This document shows positions 58,663 to 64,000 of a stretch of DNA of 64,000 nt, piece by piece; position 1 is the stretch's first letter, and every line of letters begins with the position of its first letter. The notes under the pieces are model-generated. The model saw only the letters and a program-made list of their open reading frames with translations. It was not told the DNA's origin and searched no databases. The position numbers were made by a program, and so were the translations under genes. This DNA is from Planotetraspora sp. A-T 1434 (GTDB lineage Bacteria; Actinomycetota; Actinomycetes; Streptosporangiales; Streptosporangiaceae), in the NCBI RefSeq assembly GCF_025420585.1, contig NZ_JAOEGB010000012.1:1-64000 (forward strand). The letters are read 5' to 3'.

Positions 58663-59492
58663 CCTCCGTGTCGGACCAGCAGACCGCCCTCCCCAGCCGG
58701 GGAGGGCTCAGCCCTCGCAAGAGGCAGCGGATCAGTCGCGGCATTCAGTACGGCCTGCTGCTCGTCATCGTGGTCGTGCTGGCCTCGCTGGCCGACTGGG
58801 GAGCGATCCGCGAGTCGTTCCTCAACGCCACTGTGGCGGGCAAGAGCCTGCCCACGCTGTTCACCGTGGCGCTGAGGAACACGGTGATCTACACGCTCAC
58901 CGGATATGTCCTCGGCTTCGCCGTCGGCATGCTGCTGGCGCTGATGCGGCAGTCGTCCGTGGCTCCCTACAGGTGGATCGCCGCCGGCTATGTCGAGGTG
59001 TTCCGCGGGCTTCCCGCGCTGGTCATCTTCCTCATGATCGGAAGCCTGCCGCTGGCGTTCCCGGGGCTCCAAGTTCCCGGTCAGGTGTACGGCCAGGCGG
59101 CGCTGGGGCTCGGCCTCGTCTCGGCCGCGTACATGGCCGAGACCTTCCGGGCGGGTCTGCAGGCCGTTCCCAAGGGTCAGATGGAGGCGGCACGATCGCT
59201 GGGCATGCCGTACATGCGGGCGATGGTGTCGATCGTCATCCCGCAGGCCGTCCGCATCGTCATCCCGCCGCTCACGAACGAGCTCGTGCTCCTTTTCAAG
59301 GACTCGTCGCTGGTGCTGTTCCTCGGCGTCACCGCAGAGCAGGTTGAGCTGGCGAAATTCGGCAACGACCAGTCGTCGACCTTCGCCAACCCCACCCCCA
59401 TCCTCGTGTCCGGCCTGACCTACCTGCTCATCACGATCCCGCTGGGATACGCGGCGCGGCGGCTGGAAGCCCGTCAGGGAGCGGCCAGATGA
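58659..59492 (+). CDS. Amino-acid ABC transporter permease (HisM/GlnP type)
   Basis: 277 residues from a GTG overlapping the previous stop as GTGA. Five helices; the inner-membrane coupling loop [26 protein letters not shown] carries the EAA motif. The C-terminus includes [18 protein letters not shown], typical of the family. The gene stop overlaps the next start by ATGA. Confidence 0.9.
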   Translation: MTSVSDQQTALPSRGGLSPRKRQRISRGIQYGLLLVIVVVLASLADWGAIRESFLNATVAGKSLPTLFTVALRNTVIYTLTGYVLGFAVGMLLALMRQSSVAPYRWIAAGYVEVFRGLPALVIFLMIGSLPLAFPGLQVPGQVYGQAALGLGLVSAAYMAETFRAGLQAVPKGQMEAARSLGMPYMRAMVSIVIPQAVRIVIPPLTNELVLLFKDSSLVLFLGVTAEQVELAKFGNDQSSTFANPTPILVSGLTYLLITIPLGYAARRLEARQGAAR

Positions 59493-60229
59493 GCACTGTC
59501 GAGATCAGGAAGCTGCACAAGTCGTTCGGGAAGCTCGAAGTGCTCAAGGGCATCGACTTCACCGTGGAGAGCGGCCAGGTCGTCTGCGTGATCGGGCCGT
59601 CCGGGTCCGGCAAGTCGACGCTCCTGCGGTGCGTGAACCTCCTGGAGCAGCCGACCTCGGGACAGGTCATCGTCGACGGAACCGAGCTCACCGACCCCGA
59701 CGTGGACATCGACGCCGCGAGGCGACGGCTCGGCATGGTGTTCCAGCAGTTCAACCTGTTCCCGCATCTCACCGTGCTGCGCAACGTCACGATCGCGCAG
59801 GAGCGGGTGCTGAAGCGGGGCCGGGCGGAAGCCGTACGGGTCGCCCGGGAGAACCTGGAAAGGGTCGGCCTCATCGAGAAGGCGGACTCCTACCCGGCGC
59901 AGCTTTCCGGCGGCCAGCAGCAGCGCGTGGCGATCGCCCGCGCCCTGGCCATGAACCCGTCGCTGATGCTCTTCGACGAGCCGACTTCGGCGCTGGACCC
60001 GGAGCTCGTCGGAGACGTGCTGTCCGTCATGCGGCAGCTCGCCGAGGACGGCATGACCATGCTGGTCGTCACTCACGAGATGAGCTTCGCCCGCGAGGTG
60101 GCGGACCGGGTGGTGTTCATGGACAAGGGCGTCATCGTGGAGGACGGCCCGCCCGAGCAGGTCATCGCGGATCCGCAGCACAACCGGACACGGGAGTTTC
60201 TGCATCGGGTGCTGCATCCCGGGGTCTGA
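59489..60229 (+). CDS. Amino-acid ABC transporter ATP-binding protein
   Basis: 246 residues. Walker [10 protein letters not shown] (about 36-44), Q-loop FQQFNLFPH, signature [16 protein letters not shown], Walker [14 protein letters not shown]-switch VVTHEMSFA. Belongs to the polar amino-acid importer subfamily (GlnQ/HisP). ATG overlaps the permease stop. A hairpin follows the stop. Confidence 0.93.
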   Translation: MSTVEIRKLHKSFGKLEVLKGIDFTVESGQVVCVIGPSGSGKSTLLRCVNLLEQPTSGQVIVDGTELTDPDVDIDAARRRLGMVFQQFNLFPHLTVLRNVTIAQERVLKRGRAEAVRVARENLERVGLIEKADSYPAQLSGGQQQRVAIARALAMNPSLMLFDEPTSALDPELVGDVLSVMRQLAEDGMTMLVVTHEMSFAREVADRVVFMDKGVIVEDGPPEQVIADPQHNRTREFLHRVLHPGV

Positions 60230-60244
60230 TCTAATGCCGCATTT

Positions 60245-60271
60245 CGCGGGGCCGGACTCAGCCGGACCGCG
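60245..60271 (+). terminator. Probable terminator of the amino-acid ABC operon
   Basis: CGCGG/CCGCG and CCGG/CCGG arms pair around ACTCAG with small bulges, 15 bp after the ATPase stop. Confidence 0.5.
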
Positions 60272-60358
60272 TGAATTCGGCAGGTCCTGTCGTGGCCTAT
60301 TCGTAATGCAACCTTTCGTCAAGGCGCCGCATCTATCCAGGTGACGAAAGGAAATGAT

Positions 60359-61396
60359 ATGAAGAAGCTCGCCATTCTGGCCCTGGCGGCAGCGGCCACT
60401 ACCGCGTTCGCGGGCGCCGGGCAGGCCGAGGCGCGGACGGGAGCCGCCTCGGCCACCACGAAGACCGGGACCGCCACCGCCGCCTCCACGGCCCAGGTGC
60501 GGTACGCCTGGGTGAAGTCCTGCCGCAAGAAGGACTACACCGTTCCCTGCGGGCCGTGGATCCTGTCCCTCGGGAGCGGCAAGACCCTCGCGCTCACCGA
60601 CGCCCGGGTCTTCCCGGTGACCTACGAGGGCAAGGTCGACAAGGAGTCGGCCACGTCGATCGCCGTCAGCGGCAACGGGCGGAAAGTGGCCTACTTCCGC
60701 AAGTCGGACGGCAGGCTGGTCGTCCGGGATCTCGCGTCCGGCAAGGTCAACGCGCTGCCGGGTAAGGCCGCGAGGCTGCCCAAGGGCGTGGGGATGAGCG
60801 ACCTCGATATCTTCCTGTCCCCTGCCGGCGACGCCGCGGTGATCGACTACTTCGACCAGGACGCGAAGGCGCCCTCCCTCATCGTCGACCTGAAGAGCGG
60901 GAAGATCCGCAAGCTCGCGGCGCACTCCGTCGTGCAGGGCTTCAGCCCGGACGGCACGCGCGTGCTGGTCACCGACGCCACCGCCGAGAACACGACCGAG
61001 TTCGCGGTCTACGACGAGACCGGGCACAAGACGAACAGCCAGATCGTCCCGCAGGTCGTGGCCAACAACACGCCCATCGCGCTGGGTGACGACGGGACGT
61101 CAGTGGCGCTGATCATCACGACTCCGGCGGGCAAGCAGCGGCTCCGCGTCTACGATCTGGCGAGCGACACGGTCGGCGACGCGGTGAACGTCAAGGTGCC
61201 CGCGAGCGAGACCGCGAACCGGCTCGAATGGGCCTCCAACGACAGCCTGACGCTCTGGGAGTTGCGGAACGACTCCGATGGCAACGCGGTCGGCGCGACC
61301 GCCCGGCATCTGGACCCAAGCTCCGGCAGCACCTCGAAAATCGACTCTTTCAAGATCAAGTCCAAGGCTTGGGCGTGGTGGTTGCCCGGCGAGTGA
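60359..61396 (+). CDS. Secreted WD40/TolB-like beta-propeller protein
   Basis: 345 residues with a signal peptide (KKLAILALAAAATTAFAGAGQAEA, about 2-25). The mature part repeats blade-like segments with SATSIAVSGNGRKVAYFRKSDGRLVVRDLASG, HSVVQGFSPDGTRVLVTDA and ALGDDGTSVALIITTPAG, matching the TolB/WD40-like propeller style. A disulfide may join Cys in VKSCRKKDYTVPCGPW. Function unknown. AAAGGA precedes the ATG at 60359. Confidence 0.82.
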   Translation: MKKLAILALAAAATTAFAGAGQAEARTGAASATTKTGTATAASTAQVRYAWVKSCRKKDYTVPCGPWILSLGSGKTLALTDARVFPVTYEGKVDKESATSIAVSGNGRKVAYFRKSDGRLVVRDLASGKVNALPGKAARLPKGVGMSDLDIFLSPAGDAAVIDYFDQDAKAPSLIVDLKSGKIRKLAAHSVVQGFSPDGTRVLVTDATAENTTEFAVYDETGHKTNSQIVPQVVANNTPIALGDDGTSVALIITTPAGKQRLRVYDLASDTVGDAVNVKVPASETANRLEWASNDSLTLWELRNDSDGNAVGATARHLDPSSGSTSKIDSFKIKSKAWAWWLPGE

Positions 61397-61415
61397 CCCG
61401 GGAAATGTTCAGGAT

Positions 61416-61991
61416 ATGGGCAAGGTTTATGAAAGGCTCACGGACCGGTTGCGCGAGTTCATTTCCGCGCAGCCGGTCTATTTCATCGCAACGGCCCCGG
61501 AGCACGGTGGCCATGTCAACGTCTCCCCCAAGGGATACGCCGACACGTTCGCCGTCATCGACGACACCACGGTCGCCTATCTCGATCTCGATGGAAGCGG
61601 CGTCGAGACCATCTCCCACATCCGCGACAACGGCCGCGTGACCTTGATGTTCGTCGCCTTCGGCGGTCCGCCCAACATCGTCCGCCTGTACGGCACCGGC
61701 CGCGTGGTCACTCCTCACGATCCCGGCTTCGATAACCTGATCACGCTGTTCGGACCGCACCCCGGGGTGCGCTCGATCATCGTCGTGAGCTGTGACCGGA
61801 TCTCCGACTCGTGTGGTTTCGGAGTGCCGTTCATGTCGTTCGACCGGGACAGGCCGCTTCTCGACGAGTGGGCCGGCCGGAAGGACGTCCAGGAGAAGCG
61901 CGCCTACCGGGCCAAGAACAACCGCGAAAGCATCGACGGCCTCCCGGCCCTGAGAGCCAACGAGACGGATCCCGCCACACACCATTCGTGA
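61416..61991 (+). CDS. Pyridoxamine 5'-phosphate oxidase family protein
   Basis: 191 residues: LREFISAQPVYFIATAPEHGGHVNVSPKG (about 10-38), VAYLDLDGSGVETISHIRDNGRVTLMFVAFGG and IVRLYGTGRVV are the split-barrel FMN/F420-binding family signature. A C-terminal CGFGVPFMSFDRDRPLLDEW segment is characteristic of one PNPOx-like group. The cofactor (FMN, heme or F420) is not decided. Short weak ribosome-binding site; the ATG at 61416 gives the family start. Confidence 0.87.
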   Translation: MGKVYERLTDRLREFISAQPVYFIATAPEHGGHVNVSPKGYADTFAVIDDTTVAYLDLDGSGVETISHIRDNGRVTLMFVAFGGPPNIVRLYGTGRVVTPHDPGFDNLITLFGPHPGVRSIIVVSCDRISDSCGFGVPFMSFDRDRPLLDEWAGRKDVQEKRAYRAKNNRESIDGLPALRANETDPATHHS

Positions 61992-62046
61992 CCGCCGGCT
62001 CGTGACCGCCCGCTCGTGGATGGCCCGCTCGTGATGGCCGGCGACG

Positions 62047-62895
62047 TCAGCGGCGGTAGCCGGCCATCCGCTCCAGGCGTGAGATCCGCTCGGCGATCGG
62101 CGGGTGCGTGGAGAACAGTTTGCCTATCCCCGCGCCCCGGAACGGGTTGGCGATCATCATGTGGCTCGCCGAGGCCAGCCGCCCGTTCTCCATGAGCGGC
62201 AACTGCCGGACGCCCATCTCGATCTTCCGTAGGGCCGAGGCCAGCGCAAGGGGGTCCCCGGTCAGCCGGGCACCCGTCTCGTCCGCGGCGAACTCGCGCG
62301 AGCGGGAGATCGCCATCTGGATCATCGACGCGGCGACCGGTCCGAGGATCATGACGAGAAGAGCGCTGAGGAACCCTGGCCCCTCGTCGTCATCCGACCC
62401 GAAGAACAACCCGATGTACCCGAAATAGGTGATCATCGTGGCCAGGGCTCCGGCGATCGAGGAGATCAGGATGTCGCGGTTGTAGACGTGCGCCAACTCG
62501 TGCCCGATCACGCCCTTGAGCTCGCGCTCGTCGAGCAGACCGAGGGTGCCGTGGGTCACGCAGACGGCCGCGTTGCGGGGGTTGCGTCCCGTGGCGAACG
62601 CGTTGGGCTGCATGGTCGGCGACACGTAGAGCCGGGGCATCGGCTGGCGGGCGTCGTAGGACAGTTCCCGCACGATCCGATAAAGAACCGGCTGCTCCAC
62701 CTCGGCGACGGGCCGCGCCCGCATGGCCGAAAGCGCGATCCGATCGGAGAAGAAGTAGGAGACCCCACTCGTCGCCAGCGCGATCACAAAAGCGATCCGC
62801 AGCCCCGAGCCACCCCCGAGCCAGGCCCCCACCACCAGGATGAATGCGGAAAGAGCCCCCAGAAGGATCGCGGTTCGCAGACCGTTGTGGTGCAC
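62047..62895 (-). CDS. htpX: Membrane zinc metalloprotease HtpX (M48)
   Basis: 282 residues. Two N-terminal helices (about 8-24, 33-50), protease motif HELAH at 132-136 (zinc ligands His132, His136; Glu133 base), two further helices (about 145-190), and the downstream ligand Glu in SREFAADETGARLTG. Degrades misfolded membrane proteins. GTG start at 62895 with GAGGAGGAGG. Followed upstream by nuoN. Confidence 0.93.
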   Translation of the reverse strand: MHHNGLRTAILLGALSAFILVVGAWLGGGSGLRIAFVIALATSGVSYFFSDRIALSAMRARPVAEVEQPVLYRIVRELSYDARQPMPRLYVSPTMQPNAFATGRNPRNAAVCVTHGTLGLLDERELKGVIGHELAHVYNRDILISSIAGALATMITYFGYIGLFFGSDDDEGPGFLSALLVMILGPVAASMIQMAISRSREFAADETGARLTGDPLALASALRKIEMGVRQLPLMENGRLASASHMMIANPFRGAGIGKLFSTHPPIAERISRLERMAGYRR

Positions 62896-62979
62896 GCCTC
62901 CTCCTCACGGTTGGGTTCGCTCAGCCTTACCAACGCATATGGCCTGGTCGAACGTTCCCCGGCGTAGGAAGGCACCGGC

Positions 62980-64000
62980 TCAGCCCACGGCGGACAGCAC
63001 CACCTGCGGAGCGACGGAGAAGACGACGGTGATCAGGATCGCCACACCGATGGCCACCACGACAGGCCCTGATCTCGTACGGCTCTCGCCCCCGGGTAAA
63101 GGAGTGAACAGCTTGGCCGTCCAGGCGATGTAGTAATAGAGCCCGATGACGGTGTTGACCGCCATCACGACGGCGAGCCAGCCGAGCCCTCCATCGACGA
63201 TCTCCCGGAAGACCACGACCTTCGCGAAGAGCCCGGAGAGCCCGGGCGGGAGCCCCGCCAGGCAGATGAGCGAGAAGGCCAGGGCCAGCGCCGCACCCGG
63301 ACTCCGGAACGCCAGCCCTCGGTAGTCGTCCACCTCGTTCCGCTGCCGCTCCCGCGAGATCAGCATGACGACGGCGAACGCCGCGAGGTTCATCGCCGCG
63401 TAGAAGACGAGATACGCGATGGACGCGTTGGCGACGGGGCCGATCGCCACCCCGGCTGTCCGGGAAAGCTCGACGTTCGTCGCCCTCACCAAGGGCCCGG
63501 CGTCGGCGGGGAGCAGTGAGACCGCCGGTCGGGCGACAGACCGCGAGACGTTCAGGACCGCTTCGCGAGCCGTCTCAACCTGGTGCTCGACCACCACGCG
63601 GGCGTGTGCCCGCTGGACCACGTTGGCGAAGACGGCCAGAGGGGCGAGGATGTAGCCGGACTGGGCGACGGACGACCAGGCGAGCAGCCGTACTGCGTTG
63701 CGTTGCCGCATCGCGAGGACGTTGCCGACGGTCATGGTCAGCGCCGCGATGACGGCGACGACAGGGGCCCACACACCGGCCTGACTCGGCAACGCCGTCG
63801 TAAGGATCAGGATGAGCCCAGCGAAGCCCGCCGCCTTCGAGATCACCGACAGCAGCGCCGCCACCGGTATGGGCGCGCCCTGGTAGACGTCACCCGCCCA
63901 GAAGTGGAACGGCACCGCAGCGATCTTGAAGGCGAAGCCGGCCAGCACGAGCACGACGGCGACGGTCGTGACGGCCGATCCGGGCGACGAGGCCGCGCCG
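62980..64000 (-). CDS. nuoN: NADH-quinone oxidoreductase subunit N, 5' end beyond the window
   Basis: The 3' part (at least 340 residues); the reading frame is open to the window edge. FAFKIAAVPFHFWAGDVYQGAPIPVAALLSVISKAAGF is the highly conserved proton-channel helix region with functional Lys. Between about residues 125 and 190 from the window edge there is a polar insertion (QRAHARVVVEHQVETAREAVLN...). Membrane arm of complex I. The stop is 84 bp from the htpX start. Confidence 0.92.
   Translation of the reverse strand, partial: GAASSPGSAVTTVAVVLVLAGFAFKIAAVPFHFWAGDVYQGAPIPVAALLSVISKAAGFAGLILILTTALPSQAGVWAPVVAVIAALTMTVGNVLAMRQRNAVRLLAWSSVAQSGYILAPLAVFANVVQRAHARVVVEHQVETAREAVLNVSRSVARPAVSLLPADAGPLVRATNVELSRTAGVAIGPVANASIAYLVFYAAMNLAAFAVVMLISRERQRNEVDDYRGLAFRSPGAALALAFSLICLAGLPPGLSGLFAKVVVFREIVDGGLGWLAVVMAVNTVIGLYYYIAWTAKLFTPLPGGESRTRSGPVVVAIGVAILITVVFSVAPQVVLSAVG

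Overview
The window comes from a high-GC, Gram-positive actinomycete, most likely of the order Streptosporangiales or a close relative; this is judged from gene content and order, not from a database search. Pointers are a GSII-type glutamine synthetase, BTAD (SARP-like) and LuxR/AAA regulators, a sortase operon, a MaoC pair next to rpmG and murB, many GTG starts and ATGA/GTGA overlaps.

Layout. 0-6.4 kb: CBM48 protein, an HxlR repressor divergent from a small membrane protein with three operator-like repeats between them, a Zur-boxed zinc ABC operon and a secreted GDPD. 6.5-20.7 kb: GH29 fucosidase, GNAT, a GT2/mini-membrane-protein/sortase operon, STAS antagonist, glnII, LapA-like protein, DUF72, PfpI, a PfkB-like protein lacking its catalytic Asp, a decayed FAD/GcvT oxidoreductase beside an APC permease, lipB, PspC and a UPF0104 membrane protein. 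20.9-33.1 kb: LURP-one protein, a short Rho paralogue, two aldehyde dehydrogenases plus deoC, a large LuxR regulator, a Mn-riboswitch-controlled GDT1 transporter and murB. Three intergenic arrays of a GTGATCATGCAC element with a 52-53 bp period lie here. 33.3-39.7 kb: the conserved block tRNA-Thr / tRNA-Met / rpmG / MaoC pair / glycosyltransferase / murB, with a tandem duplication of the rpmG 3' end.

39.8-56.3 kb is an accessory segment: hemerythrin, BTAD regulator, NlpC/P60, nadR-pnuC with a palindromic operator, GNATs, a serine hydrolase, then about 7 kb of AT-richer DNA full of gene and transposase remnants. It ends in a small defective element between an intact tRNA-Tyr and a 53-bp orphan copy of its 3' half. 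tRNA-Tyr is the known SLP1 integration site in Streptomyces, so this is probably an integration hot spot. 56.4-64 kb returns to core genes: YajQ, a polar amino-acid ABC operon, a secreted propeller-like protein, a PNPOx protein, htpX and the 3' part of nuoN.

Genes that work together: the four-gene zinc importer under Zur; GT2-mini protein-sortase at the cell surface; deoC with its dehydrogenases in deoxyribose catabolism; pnuC-nadR in nicotinamide riboside salvage; the amino-acid ABC transporter. Most notable for follow-up are the 52-53 bp periodic 3'-flank arrays, next to two of which sits a second rho gene.
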